Part shown: piece by piece, positions 1 to 7,996 of the stretch | Numbering within the stretch: position 1 is the stretch's first letter | How the letters are laid out: each line of letters begins with the position of its first letter | Assembly: GCF_003048675.2 (NCBI RefSeq) | Contig: NZ_CP060707.1 | Location: forward strand, 620,001 to 684,000 | Source: Campylobacter concisus | GTDB taxonomy: Bacteria; Campylobacterota; Campylobacteria; Campylobacterales; Campylobacteraceae | Reading direction: 5' to 3' | Length of the DNA stretch: 64,000 nucleotides | Made by a program: the position numbers and the translations under genes | The notes under the pieces: generated by a model | Databases searched by the model: none | What the model was told of the DNA's origin: nothing | The model's input: the letters and a program-made list of their open reading frames with translations, nothing else

Positions 1-669
1 GCCTGCACGCCAGTGCTCATAAGTGCAGTTAGCGAGTGGATGATGGGCGAGGAGGAAATTTCAAAGAATGAAAACCTCGGTAGCGACGAGCTTGACGCTG
101 CAAAAGAGATATTTTCAAACCTTTTTAGTGCATTTAGCACCTCTCTTGGAGCACAAAAAGGCATGCCAAAGATCAGCTTTGAGGTGATAAATGTAAATTT
201 CTTAGATGAAAACTCATCGCTTGATTTTAGCGTTTTTGAAAAGCTTTTTTTGTTTAACATAAAGATCGAGGATCTAAATGAGCATGTGGCTTTTGTCTGC
301 GATCACACGCTTATGAGATTTTTTGAGCCTGCTAAAAGCGAGCCAGTAGATGCTGCAAAAGCCGCAGCTGCTCCTCATGCACTAAAGGGCGAATTTAGCG
401 CAGAAGAGATGAGAAACATCGGCCTTATCATGGACGTAAGGCTACCAATGCGCGTTCGTATCGGCTCAAAAAGGATGCTCTTAAAAGATGTGCTCACTAT
501 GGATATAGGCTCAGTCATCGAGCTAAATCAACTTGCAAACGACCCGCTTGAAATTTTGATAGGAGATAAGGTGATAGCCCTTGGCGAAGTGGTTATAATA
601 GACGGTAACTTTGGCATCCAGATCACGCAGATAGGCTCAAAACGCGAGAGGCTTCAGCAGTTAAAATAA
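1..669 (+). CDS. fliY: Flagellar motor switch protein FliY, 5' end outside the window
   Basis: This is the C-terminal part of FliY, a component of the flagellar C-ring switch complex with FliM, FliN and FliG, at the cytoplasmic face of the motor. The reading frame is open from the first base, so the true start lies upstream; the GTG at 13 is only an internal codon. The last 80 or so residues form a FliN/SpoA domain, with DVRLPMRVRIG, a central KDVLTMDIGSVIEL stretch and the closing GDKVIALGEVVIIDGNFGIQI strand. The middle part resembles the CheC-like region of FliY. The stop codon overlaps the start of the next gene (TAATG), so the two are probably translationally coupled. Confidence 0.9.
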   Translation, partial: ACTPVLISAVSEWMMGEEEISKNENLGSDELDAAKEIFSNLFSAFSTSLGAQKGMPKISFEVINVNFLDENSSLDFSVFEKLFLFNIKIEDLNEHVAFVCDHTLMRFFEPAKSEPVDAAKAAAAPHALKGEFSAEEMRNIGLIMDVRLPMRVRIGSKRMLLKDVLTMDIGSVIELNQLANDPLEILIGDKVIALGEVVIIDGNFGIQITQIGSKRERLQQLK

Positions 670-1259
670 TGAATGAATTAGTAAATGATCTCTTAAAATT
701 TCCAAGCGTTTTAAAGTATAAAAACAAAAATGTAACCTTCTTTGGCTCGGCTAGATTTGATGAAGAAAATTTCTACTGCAAAAAGGCATACGAGCTAGCT
801 TACAAGCTAAATGAGCTAGGTTTTGCTATCTTAACTGGCGGAGGAGATGGCATAATGAGAGCTGCAAATAAGGGCGCATTTGACAGCGCAAAGTCCCCTA
901 GTGTTGCACTAAACGTGAGGCTTCCATTTGAGCAGCAAACAAATCCATACGTCACCGCAAAATATCTCTTTTCAAATTTAAGCCCAAGAAAATTTGCCCT
1001 AACTGACAGCTCTATCGCATTTGTCGTCTTTCCTGGCGGCTTTGGCACACTTGATGAGCTATTTGAAATTTTGGTGCTAGCTCATGTTGGCAGCAAAAAA
1101 GTGAAAATTTTTCTTTATGGATGCGAGTTTTGGCAAGGGCTTGATGAGTTTATACGAAAGACGCTGATCCCTCAAAAAACGATAAACGAAGAAGATCTAA
1201 ATTTATATAAAATCACCGATGATCTAGAGCTTATCGTAAGCGAAATTTTGGCTATTTAA
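669..1259 (+). CDS. LOG family protein (nucleoside 5'-monophosphate phosphoribohydrolase-like)
   Basis: A 196-residue Rossmann-fold protein of the LOG/TIGR00730 family. Members hydrolyse the N-glycosidic bond of nucleoside 5'-monophosphates, including cytokinin ribotides in some organisms; the bacterial substrate is often unknown. Family motifs are clear: TFFGSARF near residues 23-30, GGGDGIM at 57-63 and PGGFGTLDE at 122-130, the last being the usual signature. The ATG overlaps the fliY stop by one base, so translation is probably coupled. The family call is firm; the lysine-decarboxylase label sometimes used for it is unsupported. Confidence 0.85.
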   Translation: MNELVNDLLKFPSVLKYKNKNVTFFGSARFDEENFYCKKAYELAYKLNELGFAILTGGGDGIMRAANKGAFDSAKSPSVALNVRLPFEQQTNPYVTAKYLFSNLSPRKFALTDSSIAFVVFPGGFGTLDELFEILVLAHVGSKKVKIFLYGCEFWQGLDEFIRKTLIPQKTINEEDLNLYKITDDLELIVSEILAI

Positions 1260-1269
1260 AAATAAGATA

Positions 1270-1275
1270 TAAAAT
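1270..1275 (+). promoter_or_regulatory. Probable -10 box upstream of mnmA
   Basis: TAAAAT lies 31 bases before the mnmA start in an AT-rich gap. Campylobacter sigma-70 promoters usually show a TATAAT-like -10 box without a clear -35, so this fits, but it rests only on similarity. Confidence 0.35.
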
Positions 1276-1305
1276 ATCGCCTTTAAATTTAAAAAAGGTA
1301 AAAAT

Positions 1306-2328
1306 ATGAAAATAATGGTTGCAATGAGCGGCGGCGTAGATAGCACGATGACGGCTAAATTTCTGCAAGAGGCTGGGCATGAGGTGCAAGGCTGCTACAT
1401 GATGCTTCATCAAAAGCCAGGATACCACGAAGAAAACATCAGAAAAGTCAAAAAAGTGGGCGAATACCTTGGCATCAAAGTGCATATCCTCGATCTGCAG
1501 GATAAATTTAACGAATATGTCTATGATCCATTTGTCAGGCTCTATAAAGAGGGTAAAACGCCCAATCCTTGCGCCTTGTGTAATAAATTTATAAAGCTTG
1601 GAGCGCTACTTGACTTTGCAAAGGCAAATGGCTGCGAGAAGCTTGCTACTGGGCATTACGTGCAGGTGGTTGATGGCTTTATAACCTGCGCCAAGGATCC
1701 TAGCAAGGATCAAAGCTACTTTTTAGCTCAGGTGCCAAAAGAGGTGCTAAAAGATGTCATTTTCCCACTTGGAGACAAATTTAAAAAAGACATAAAAGAG
1801 CTAGCAAGAGGCGTAAAAGTGCTTGAAGAGTTCGCTACGCAGGCAGAAAGCAGTGAAATTTGCTTTGTGGAAAATACCTACATCGAGGTTTTAAACAAGC
1901 ACTACAACACAAATTTACCAGGCAATGTGGTGGGTAAAGACGGCAATATCATCGGCCGCCATCAAGGCTACATGCACTACACTATCGGCAAACGCCGTGG
2001 CTTTGAGGTTTTTGGCGCTCATGAGCCACACTTTGTCATCAAGATAAATGCCGAAAAAAACGAGATCGTTGTCGGCACGAAGGACGACCTTGCTCAAAAG
2101 ACGGTCGAGCTTGAAAATGTAAATTTATTTATAGATGAAGATAAATTTGAGTGCGAAACCAAGATAAGATATAGAAGCCCTAAACTTGAGGCTTTTGTAG
2201 AGGTTGATAAAGCTAGCAAAACCGCAAAGCTAACGCTAAATCAAAACGCACTTGGCGTAGCGCAAGGTCAGCTTTGCGTGATGTATGAGGGTGACCGCGT
2301 CATTGCAAGTGGCTTTATAAAGAACTAA
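1306..2328 (+). CDS. mnmA: tRNA-specific 2-thiouridylase MnmA
   Basis: Catalyses ATP-dependent thiolation of the wobble uridine (U34) of tRNA-Lys, tRNA-Glu and tRNA-Gln, using sulfur relayed from a cysteine desulfurase. The 340-residue length is normal. The PP-loop SGGVDS is at residues 8-13. The paired catalytic cysteines are visible: Cys89 in NPCALC and Cys186 in SSEICFVE, with C89-A-L-C92 beside the first. The C-terminal half has the [16 protein letters not shown] motif of the family. The start is supported by AAAAAGG just upstream. The 3' end overlaps the convergent DUF488 gene by 14 bases. Confidence 0.96.
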   Translation: MKIMVAMSGGVDSTMTAKFLQEAGHEVQGCYMMLHQKPGYHEENIRKVKKVGEYLGIKVHILDLQDKFNEYVYDPFVRLYKEGKTPNPCALCNKFIKLGALLDFAKANGCEKLATGHYVQVVDGFITCAKDPSKDQSYFLAQVPKEVLKDVIFPLGDKFKKDIKELARGVKVLEEFATQAESSEICFVENTYIEVLNKHYNTNLPGNVVGKDGNIIGRHQGYMHYTIGKRRGFEVFGAHEPHFVIKINAEKNEIVVGTKDDLAQKTVELENVNLFIDEDKFECETKIRYRSPKLEAFVEVDKASKTAKLTLNQNALGVAQGQLCVMYEGDRVIASGFIKN

Positions 2329-2677
2329 GCGCCTCTCTTATCACCTTGACGTGGCTAAATTCTGGCTCTTTGACAGCAGTTAGAAGCGCCACGTTTTTAT
2401 ACTCTTTTTCTAGCTTTTTAAGCTCTTTTAGCCCCTTTTGCTCCTCTTTGCCATTTAGCTCTTGCCTAAATTTTTTGCAAAACTCATCAAACCTAGCCTC
2501 TTTATCTTCATGAAACCATGACCTTAGCTCGTTTGACGGAGTGATTGATTTTAGCCAGATAAAGCTAGAAAATATCTCTTTTTTCACGCCCCTAGGATAA
2601 AGTCTATCGATAAAGACACCTTTAAATTTCTCGTCGTCGCTTTTAATAAAGTCGTAAATTCTACATATCTTAAACAT
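2315..2677 (-). CDS. DUF488 family protein
   Basis: A protein of about 120 residues of the DUF488 (YeaO-like) family, of unknown function. The conserved blocks are visible: RIYDF near the N-terminus, [31 protein letters not shown] and the [13 protein letters not shown] segment, which corresponds to the usual LLYSAKD/NHA region. The ATG at 2677 makes the protein begin [10 protein letters not shown], as family members do. A start at 2698 adds seven residues, but no ribosome site precedes it; for 2677 there is a somewhat distant GAGGA. Its last 14 bases overlap the end of mnmA on the other strand. Confidence 0.75.
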   Translation of the reverse strand: MFKICRIYDFIKSDDEKFKGVFIDRLYPRGVKKEIFSSFIWLKSITPSNELRSWFHEDKEARFDEFCKKFRQELNGKEEQKGLKELKKLEKEYKNVALLTAVKEPEFSHVKVIREALSSL

Positions 2678-2810
2678 GTTTGTTATCTTAGTCCTCATAA
2701 ATTTACAAATGTAAAATGGTTTAAAAATTTGGTGTAAATTTTGGCTTTTGGAGTAGAAAATTTGACTAAAAATAGTTGGTAAATAAATTTAAATTTAAAG
2801 CTCATTTTGA

Positions 2811-2816
2811 TAAAAT
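2811..2816 (+). promoter_or_regulatory. Probable -10 box of prs
   Basis: TAAAAT lies 35 bases before the prs ATG, behind a T-rich stretch, in the only sizeable non-coding gap upstream of this gene. No convincing -35 box is seen, which is normal for Campylobacter. Confidence 0.45.
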
Positions 2817-2850
2817 CACAACATAAAAATTACTAAAAAAGGTTACTATT

Positions 2851-3780
2851 ATGAGAGGCTATAAAATTTTCTCAGGCACCGCAAACATCGAGCTTTCGAA
2901 GAAAATTTCGCAATATTTGTCGCTTCCACTCAGTGAAGCTAGCATTAAAAGATTTAGCGATGGTGAGATCAGCGTGCAGATCGGCGAAAGCGTGCGTGGG
3001 AAAGATGTTTTTGTCATCCAGCCAACATGTGCCCCAGCAAATATAAATTTAATGGAGCTTCTTATCTTAACTGACGCTTTAAAACGCAGTAGCGCAAGCT
3101 CTATAACAGCGATTGTGCCGTATTTTGGCTATGCTAGACAAGACAGAAAAGCAGCTCCTAGAGTGCCTATCACTGCAAAGCTAGTGGCAAATATGATGCA
3201 AACAGCAGGCATCGACAGGGTCGTTACTATGGACCTTCACGCAGGACAAATTCAAGGATTTTTCGACATCCCAGTAGATAACCTTTATGGTAGTATCGTT
3301 TTTAACGACTATGTAAAAGCTAAAAATTTACCAAACCCAGTCGTCGCAAGCCCAGATGTAGGAGGCGTGGCTCGTGCTAGAGCCTTGGCGAAAAATCTAA
3401 ATTTATTAGATATGGTCATCGTTGATAAACGCCGCGAGAAAGCAAACGAGAGCGAAGTGATGAACGTGATTGGCGACGTAAAGGGCAAAGATGTGATCTT
3501 GGTCGATGATATGATCGACACCGCTGGCACCATAGTAAAAGCAGCTGAGATTTTCAAAGAGCGTGGCGCAACTAGCGTAATGGCGTTTTGCACGCACCCA
3601 GTGCTTAGCGGACCAGCCTATGATAGGCTAAAACTTGGCTTTTTAGACGAGCTAGTGGTGACTGATACGATCCCATTAAAAGAAGAACTCCCTTGTATAA
3701 AAGTGCTAAGCACAGCTTCACTCTTTGGCGAAGTGATACGCCGTGTTTATCACAATGAAAGCGTAAATAGCTTGTTTTAG
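2851..3780 (+). CDS. prs: Ribose-phosphate pyrophosphokinase (PRPP synthetase)
   Basis: Makes 5-phosphoribosyl 1-diphosphate from ribose 5-phosphate and ATP, for nucleotide, histidine, tryptophan and NAD synthesis. At 309 residues it has the usual class I length. Visible motifs: [10 protein letters not shown], the flexible-loop [15 protein letters not shown], the [14 protein letters not shown] metal/ATP segment, VVASPDVGG, and the PRPP-binding loop [22 protein letters not shown] precedes the ATG. It appears to be a single-gene unit with its own promoter and a stem-loop downstream. Confidence 0.97.
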   Translation: MRGYKIFSGTANIELSKKISQYLSLPLSEASIKRFSDGEISVQIGESVRGKDVFVIQPTCAPANINLMELLILTDALKRSSASSITAIVPYFGYARQDRKAAPRVPITAKLVANMMQTAGIDRVVTMDLHAGQIQGFFDIPVDNLYGSIVFNDYVKAKNLPNPVVASPDVGGVARARALAKNLNLLDMVIVDKRREKANESEVMNVIGDVKGKDVILVDDMIDTAGTIVKAAEIFKERGATSVMAFCTHPVLSGPAYDRLKLGFLDELVVTDTIPLKEELPCIKVLSTASLFGEVIRRVYHNESVNSLF

Positions 3781-3843
3781 TAACCATTGCAGGCTGGATC
3801 TCTAGCCTACTAAATTTATCCGATTTGGCTGATTGATATTTAT

Positions 3844-3871
3844 CTTTTGGGTTAAATTTCTAGCCCAAAAG
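3844..3871 (+). terminator. Stem-loop downstream of prs
   Basis: CTTTTGGG at 3844-3851 pairs perfectly with CCCAAAAG at 3864-3871 around a 12-base loop. No long T run follows, so termination activity is only likely. The rest of the 340-base gap (3781-4120) holds a smaller AGGCT/AGCCT hairpin near 3790 and an isolated short open frame at 3976-4074, discussed as a finding. Confidence 0.45.
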
Positions 3872-4120
3872 ACTTAAAATCCTGCTTGTAACAAGCCTAA
3901 ATTTGAAGTCAAATAAACAAAAATCGCAATGAAATCTCGCCACTAAATTTCTATACGCTAGCTACTAAAATTTAAATAAGCCGTAATTTAAGGTGCAGTG
4001 CCGATGAGATCCGCGTTGGAGCTGCGACAAATGCTGTAAGGATCGCACAAAAATGGATCTCGGTGCAGGAGTAGTTTGTAAATTTATTTTGGCTAGAAAG
4101 GATCAAGCCCTAGCCTAAAT

Positions 4121-4534
4121 TTACCTTGCAAGTTCGTCTAGCAAGTCTTGCAAAGTAACGCTTTTTAGCTCGTTTTCTAGCGCAGTTTGTGCCCTTAAAA
4201 AGTGTCCGCCTAAAAGCTCCTCTATCCTGCCACCAAGCGGGCAGGCCTTTGGTGAATCAGAGTGAATTTTAAAAAGTTTTTCTTTATTATTTACTGCGTT
4301 AAAAATTTCAAGTAAATTTATATCTTTTGGCTCTTTTGCAAGGCTCACTCCACCAACTCCAGCTGCGACATTTACGAGCCCTGCAGCCTTTAAGACGCCA
4401 AGTAACTTTCTAACGATAACTGGGTTTGTATTTATGCTGCTAGCTATAAATTCGCTTGTAACCTTCTCATTTTCAAAAAATTTAGCACACAAAAGCGCGT
4501 GTATTGCGGTTGAAAATTTAATGCCAACTTGCAT
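4121..4534 (-). CDS. Rrf2 family transcriptional regulator
   Basis: A 137-residue winged-helix Rrf2 regulator. It begins MQVGIKFSTAIHALL; the winged helix covers about residues 1-70 (VTSEFIASSINTNPVIVRKLLGVL, then the wing GVGGVSLAKEP), followed by the dimerisation helix. The start at 4534 was chosen over an upstream ATG at 4579 because AAGGA sits six bases before it and family members begin there. Only Cys16 and Cys98 are present, not the three cysteines that hold an Fe-S cluster in IscR or NsrR, so it more resembles cluster-free redox-sensing members. It is the last gene of the cupin operon and may repress it through the palindromes at 5694-5767. Confidence 0.85.
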   Translation of the reverse strand: MQVGIKFSTAIHALLCAKFFENEKVTSEFIASSINTNPVIVRKLLGVLKAAGLVNVAAGVGGVSLAKEPKDINLLEIFNAVNNKEKLFKIHSDSPKACPLGGRIEELLGGHFLRAQTALENELKSVTLQDLLDELAR

Positions 4535-4634
4535 GATCGTCCTTAAATTTTTCGTGATTATACTTAAATTTTCTGCCAAAGACAGCCAGCTAAATTTGAC
4601 TTACGAGCCTTTGCTAGCTGTCAAATTTATAAAC

Positions 4635-5270
4635 TCACGCTCTCTCGCCAACTGCAGTGAAGCGCTTTTGGATAAATTTCTTATTTTTTAGCTCATCGAT
4701 GATCGCAAGCGCAAGGTCTGCGTAGCTTATGTAGCTCTCATTTTGTGAGTTTAGTATGAGATCGTCCCCGCCAAGCATGTATTTGCCGGTGCGAGCGCCA
4801 TTTTCATCGTAGTCGGCTGCTGGACTTACATATGTCCAAAGCACGTTTGCGCTACCTTTTAGCACAAAATAAGACTCCGCCGTAGCCTTTGCCACGCCCA
4901 TATATGCCGCTGGGAAGTCTGGGGTGTCCATGAGCATAGTGCCCTTGTCATCAACAAATAACGTGCCAGCGCCGCCAACTACGATGAGTCTTGTGCTAGT
5001 GCCTTCTAGTAAATTTACTAGGTGAGCGGCCACTTTTTTGTGAAGTGGGAAGGTTTCTTCGCTCCATGCTGCAAATGCGCTGATAACGGCGTCAAAGCCT
5101 GCTAGATCGGCCTTTGTAAGCTCGAAAATATCTTTATAAACGACCTTTACGCTTTCGTTTTTATACTCTTTGTTTCTAATGATCGCTGTGACGTCGTAAC
5201 CTTGTTTTAGTGCCTCATTTACTAAATTTGTACCGCTTTTGCCGTTTGCACCTATGATTGCTATTTTCAT
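4635..5270 (-). CDS. NAD(P)-binding SDR-like protein (NmrA/YwnB type)
   Basis: A 211-residue Rossmann protein starting MKIAIIGANGKSG, the GxxGxxG nucleotide loop being at residues 7-12. The rest fits the NAD(P)H-binding, atypical short-chain dehydrogenase family (PF13460): an isolated Rossmann domain with LIVVGGAGTLFVD near the middle and a TYVSPAADY segment in place of the classical YxxxK catalytic pair. Family members include quinone or azo reductases and redox sensors; the substrate cannot be read from sequence. It lies between the cupin and Rrf2 genes on the same strand, suggesting an inducible stress or detoxification operon. Confidence 0.75.
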   Translation of the reverse strand: MKIAIIGANGKSGTNLVNEALKQGYDVTAIIRNKEYKNESVKVVYKDIFELTKADLAGFDAVISAFAAWSEETFPLHKKVAAHLVNLLEGTSTRLIVVGGAGTLFVDDKGTMLMDTPDFPAAYMGVAKATAESYFVLKGSANVLWTYVSPAADYDENGARTGKYMLGGDDLILNSQNESYISYADLALAIIDELKNKKFIQKRFTAVGERA

Positions 5271-5297
5271 GTTTTTCCTTTAAATTTGTCTTTAAAT

Positions 5298-5672
5298 TTA
5301 GAGCCAGCTTGGCTTTACGTCATCAACTATCACGCCGTCACTCATTGTGTATTGCTCTAGGCTACCGCGTTTTGTTTGGATGCAGATCATTTTGATGCCG
5401 TTTTTGCCAGCCCTAAAGCACCTTTTGCCATCTGGATCTATGCGCACCGCGTCGCCTTTGCTTACTTTTATCACTTCGCCGTCGATGAAAAGCTCGCCAT
5501 CGCCCTCAATGATGATGTAAAGCTCCTCGTTTTGCTTGTGCGCATGGACAAATGGCACGCTCACGTTTGCTGGAAGCTCGTTTATAGATACCTCACAGCC
5601 AGTTAAATTTAAAGCCTCTTTTAGCTCAACTCTTGGCTCGTTTGTGATCTTTGCAACCTGATAATTTTTCAT
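5298..5672 (-). CDS. Cupin domain protein
   Basis: A 124-residue single-domain cupin. The first cupin motif is visible at about residues 40-62, with H43, H45, E49/E50 and the GDGELFIDGE turn; the second is weaker (KGDAVRIDPDGKRCFRA, near 72-88). Such proteins bind a metal and act as small dioxygenases, isomerases or sensors; the reaction is unknown here. AAGGAGA precedes the ATG. It is the first gene of a three-gene minus-strand operon with a near-consensus promoter flanked by two palindromes. Confidence 0.8.
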   Translation of the reverse strand: MKNYQVAKITNEPRVELKEALNLTGCEVSINELPANVSVPFVHAHKQNEELYIIIEGDGELFIDGEVIKVSKGDAVRIDPDGKRCFRAGKNGIKMICIQTKRGSLEQYTMSDGVIVDDVKPSWL

Positions 5673-5693
5673 TTTGTTCTCCTTGTTTTTTGT

Positions 5694-5716
5694 GTTGTAA
5701 TCTTTTTATTTACAAC
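5694..5716 (-). promoter_or_regulatory. Operator-like palindrome, promoter-proximal copy
   Basis: GTTGTAA at 5694-5700 and TTACAAC at 5710-5716 form a perfect inverted repeat with a nine-base spacer. It lies between the predicted transcription start and the cupin ribosome site, where a bound repressor would block elongation. The same 7-9-7 palindrome occurs again at 5743-5765, centred 49 bases away. Confidence 0.6.
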
Positions 5717-5726
5717 CGATGAGCGA

Positions 5727-5755
5727 AGTATAGTGATTTTTTGTTGTAATGTCAA
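5727..5755 (-). promoter_or_regulatory. Sigma-70 promoter of the cupin/NAD(P)-binding/Rrf2 operon
   Basis: On the minus strand TTGACA (5755-5750) is followed by exactly 17 bases and TATACT (5732-5727). This is close to consensus and better than most promoters in the window, which lack a -35 box. The -35 hexamer falls inside the nine-base spacer of the distal palindrome, which suggests direct steric control. Confidence 0.65.
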
Positions 5756-5767
5756 GAGTTACAACAA
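5741..5767 (-). promoter_or_regulatory. Operator-like palindrome, distal copy over the -35 box
   Basis: TTGTTGTAA (5741-5749) and TTACAACAA (5759-5767) are a perfect nine-base inverted repeat with a nine-base spacer. Its core GTTGTAA-N9-TTACAAC is the same as the proximal palindrome. It overlaps the -35 element and also lies about 60 bases upstream of the divergent gene at 5825. Confidence 0.6.
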
Positions 5768-5824
5768 AAATTTATCAAAATTTATAAATTTGAGCTAAAA
5801 TTCGCAAAATTTTTAGGAGTAAAT

Positions 5825-6598
5825 TTGCAAAATAACACCTTTAAAACGCTAAAGAGCATAGCGACCGAGCACAACAAAAAGCTCATTTTAACCTTTGCTT
5901 TAGTGTTAGCAGAGAACGGACTTTTTCTAGCATACCCGATATTTGCGAGCTTTGCGATCAATGCAATCATGCAAGGAAATACGTTAAATGCCCTCATTTA
6001 CGCACTTTTTGTGCTCGTAGCGTGGCTTGTAGGAGCCATTAGGCGCCGCGTGGATACGCAAGTTTTTGCAAATATCTACGCAAAGCTTGCTGTAAATGTC
6101 ATCATGAATGAAAAACAAAATGCCAAAGACGACTCCGCCATCATCGCCAGAGTAGCGCTCTCGCGAGAGTTTGTAAATTTCTTTGAGACGCATTTCCCTA
6201 TGTTTTTTACATCGGTTATTTCGATCATCGGCTCAGCGTTTATGCTCATCTTTGTCGAGCCAAAGGTCGCTGTGGCGTGCTTTGTAGTGATGACCTTTTT
6301 TCTTATATTTTTACCAAGATATATCAAGAAAAATGACGACCTTTATCTTCGCTTAAATGACCGCCTAGAAAAAGAGGCAAAGGTGATAGGTGTTTTTAAT
6401 AAAAGCACGCTAAATAGGCACTATGATGTCGTTTCTAAATTTCGTATAGCGATCTCAAACAGGGAAGCGATGAGCTATTTTATTATCAGTCTTGACGACT
6501 CGCCAAAGCTCATCGAAGAGTTTTCAAATTTAAAAGATATCGGTAAGAGGGTCGACGCCCAAAAGAAGGACAATGATGCACAACAAGAGCGTTCTTAG
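5825..6598 (+). CDS. Orphan ABC-transporter six-TM domain protein
   Basis: A 257-residue membrane protein resembling the transmembrane half of an ABC exporter (ABC_membrane_3 type). About five to six hydrophobic spans are seen: roughly residues 19-45, 51-70 and 115-160, followed by a long polar tail. It has no Walker A, signature or Walker B motif, and no ATPase gene is adjacent, so the transport role is unproven. The TTG start is supported by TTAGGAG seven bases upstream; no other start keeps the first membrane span. The 3' end overlaps the CDF exporter gene by 26 bases, so the two are probably co-expressed. It diverges from the cupin operon. Confidence 0.7.
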   Translation: MQNNTFKTLKSIATEHNKKLILTFALVLAENGLFLAYPIFASFAINAIMQGNTLNALIYALFVLVAWLVGAIRRRVDTQVFANIYAKLAVNVIMNEKQNAKDDSAIIARVALSREFVNFFETHFPMFFTSVISIIGSAFMLIFVEPKVAVACFVVMTFFLIFLPRYIKKNDDLYLRLNDRLEKEAKVIGVFNKSTLNRHYDVVSKFRIAISNREAMSYFIISLDDSPKLIEEFSNLKDIGKRVDAQKKDNDAQQERS

Positions 6599-7496
6599 AA
6601 ATTCGTTTTTTCTAATTTTCACGTTTATGATAGTTGAGGCCGTTTTTGGCTTCGTTTCAAACTCGCTTGCGCTTATTAGCGACGCATTTCACATGCTCTC
6701 AGACGCCGCGGCTCTCTTTTTGTCGCTGGTCGCTTTTAAGATCGCAGAAAAAAGGGCAAATTTGCAAAAGACTTTTGGCTACAAAAGGGTCGAGATAATC
6801 GCTGCTTTCATAAATGCTATCGCTCTTATCGCGCTTGCTATCTTTGTCGTAGTTGAAGCGATCATTAGGCTTTTTAACGAGCCAGAGATCAAAGCTGAAA
6901 CGATGCTTTTTGTTAGTATTTTGGGGCTTGTGATAAATTTAGTCGTGGCTATTTACATGCACAAAAGTGCTGATACAAAAGAAAATTTAAACATGAAAGG
7001 TGCTTATCTGCACGTGCTTGGTGACACGCTTGGCTCGGTTGGAGCGATCGTTGCAGCGCTTCTTGTGATGAAATTTGACTTCACGCAGGCTGACAGCATC
7101 GCAAGTATCTTTGTATCGATACTCATCATAAAAAGCGGTGCTAGCTTGCTAAAAGATAGCTTTAATATCCTAATCGAAGCTGTGCCGCTTAAGCTTGATA
7201 CTGATGAAATTTTAGGCGTTATAAAGGGCGTAGATGGCGTTAAAATCGTGCATGATCTGCATATATGGGCGATAAATGCCGGCACAAATGCGCTCATAGC
7301 TCATGTAGTGGTGGATGACGCGCTAAGCGTAGCTGAAATTTCAAAGATGATAAAGCGCATCGAGCACGAGCTTTCTCACGTTGGCATCGGCCACGTCACG
7401 CTTCAGTTTGAGAGCGAGAGCCTTGGGCACAAAGACGATCTCATCTGCGAGCTAAAAAGCGAGCATAAAGACGAGCACTTTGGGCATCATCACTAA
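6573..7496 (+). CDS. Cation diffusion facilitator (CDF) family metal exporter
   Basis: A 307-residue inner-membrane antiporter of the CDF family, which exports Zn2+ or related divalent cations in exchange for protons. Six transmembrane segments cover about residues 10-190. The metal site is visible as H40-x3-D44 on helix 2 and H147-x3-D151 on helix 5; the H/D pattern favours zinc over manganese or iron. A cytoplasmic domain follows (VHDLHIWAINAGTNALIAHVVVD), ending in a histidine-rich tail (HKDEHFGHHH). AAGGA precedes the ATG, inside the upstream gene. The zinc assignment is inferred. Confidence 0.88.
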   Translation: MMHNKSVLRNSFFLIFTFMIVEAVFGFVSNSLALISDAFHMLSDAAALFLSLVAFKIAEKRANLQKTFGYKRVEIIAAFINAIALIALAIFVVVEAIIRLFNEPEIKAETMLFVSILGLVINLVVAIYMHKSADTKENLNMKGAYLHVLGDTLGSVGAIVAALLVMKFDFTQADSIASIFVSILIIKSGASLLKDSFNILIEAVPLKLDTDEILGVIKGVDGVKIVHDLHIWAINAGTNALIAHVVVDDALSVAEISKMIKRIEHELSHVGIGHVTLQFESESLGHKDDLICELKSEHKDEHFGHHH

Positions 7497-7639
7497 AATT
7501 TGAGTGAAATTTGACGTAAAAGAGTTAAATTTAATGTTGCGTATAAAATAATTGTCTAATAGTCGTCAATTTGTGCTTTTATTGGTAGCAGTTTTGTTGT
7601 ATTAAATTTGCAGTAGCCTTGATCTGTGCTCTATTTTGC

Positions 7640-7879
7640 ATGAAAAAGGATTATATATTTATTTTGTTGGTGGTGCTAAATTTTGCTCTATATTTTAATG
7701 TCATAGACACCCCTTTTGAACAACCAGAGCTTTGGACTTATCACGTGCCAGCGCTTGCAAATGCGACTTATGGGCTTAAAGTTTTAGTTTATGCCTCGGC
7801 ATTTTTAGGCTTTTTGCCACTTGTGGCTTGTGCCTATTTTTTTATATTCACTTTGCGTTGTGCTCTGCGCTTTGTGTAA
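7640..7879 (+). CDS. Small hypothetical membrane protein
   Basis: A predicted protein of 79 residues beginning MKKDYIFILLVVLNFALYF, with hydrophobic spans at about residues 5-20 and 45-75 and a short polar loop (DTPFEQPELWTYHVP) between them. No family is recognised. A TTG at 7619 would add seven residues, but neither start has a good ribosome site. It sits alone between the CDF gene and lepA. The hydrophobic pattern suggests a real gene, but this is uncertain. Confidence 0.5.
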   Translation: MKKDYIFILLVVLNFALYFNVIDTPFEQPELWTYHVPALANATYGLKVLVYASAFLGFLPLVACAYFFIFTLRCALRFV

Positions 7880-7965
7880 AAGTTTAAGAGCTAAATTTGA
7901 GCTTTAAATTTAAGCCTTGCTAGCCTAGCAAACTCATTTTTACTCAACTTTAACGATTTTTTTTA

Positions 7966-7971
7966 TAAAAT
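7966..7971 (+). promoter_or_regulatory. Probable -10 box of lepA
   Basis: TAAAAT follows an eight-base T run and lies 26 bases before the lepA ATG. The T-rich upstream stretch is typical of Campylobacter promoters. Confidence 0.45.
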
Positions 7972-7996
7972 CGCCTAAAATTTAACTAGGGATTTC

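Noticed and set aside
800-1048. Minus-strand open frame inside the LOG-family gene
   Set aside because: Shadow of a well-supported gene on the other strand with no ribosome site; many such frames in the window were treated the same way.
4535-4579. Longer start of the Rrf2 regulator
   Set aside because: The added 15 residues are not family-like, and AAGGA precedes only the start at 4534.
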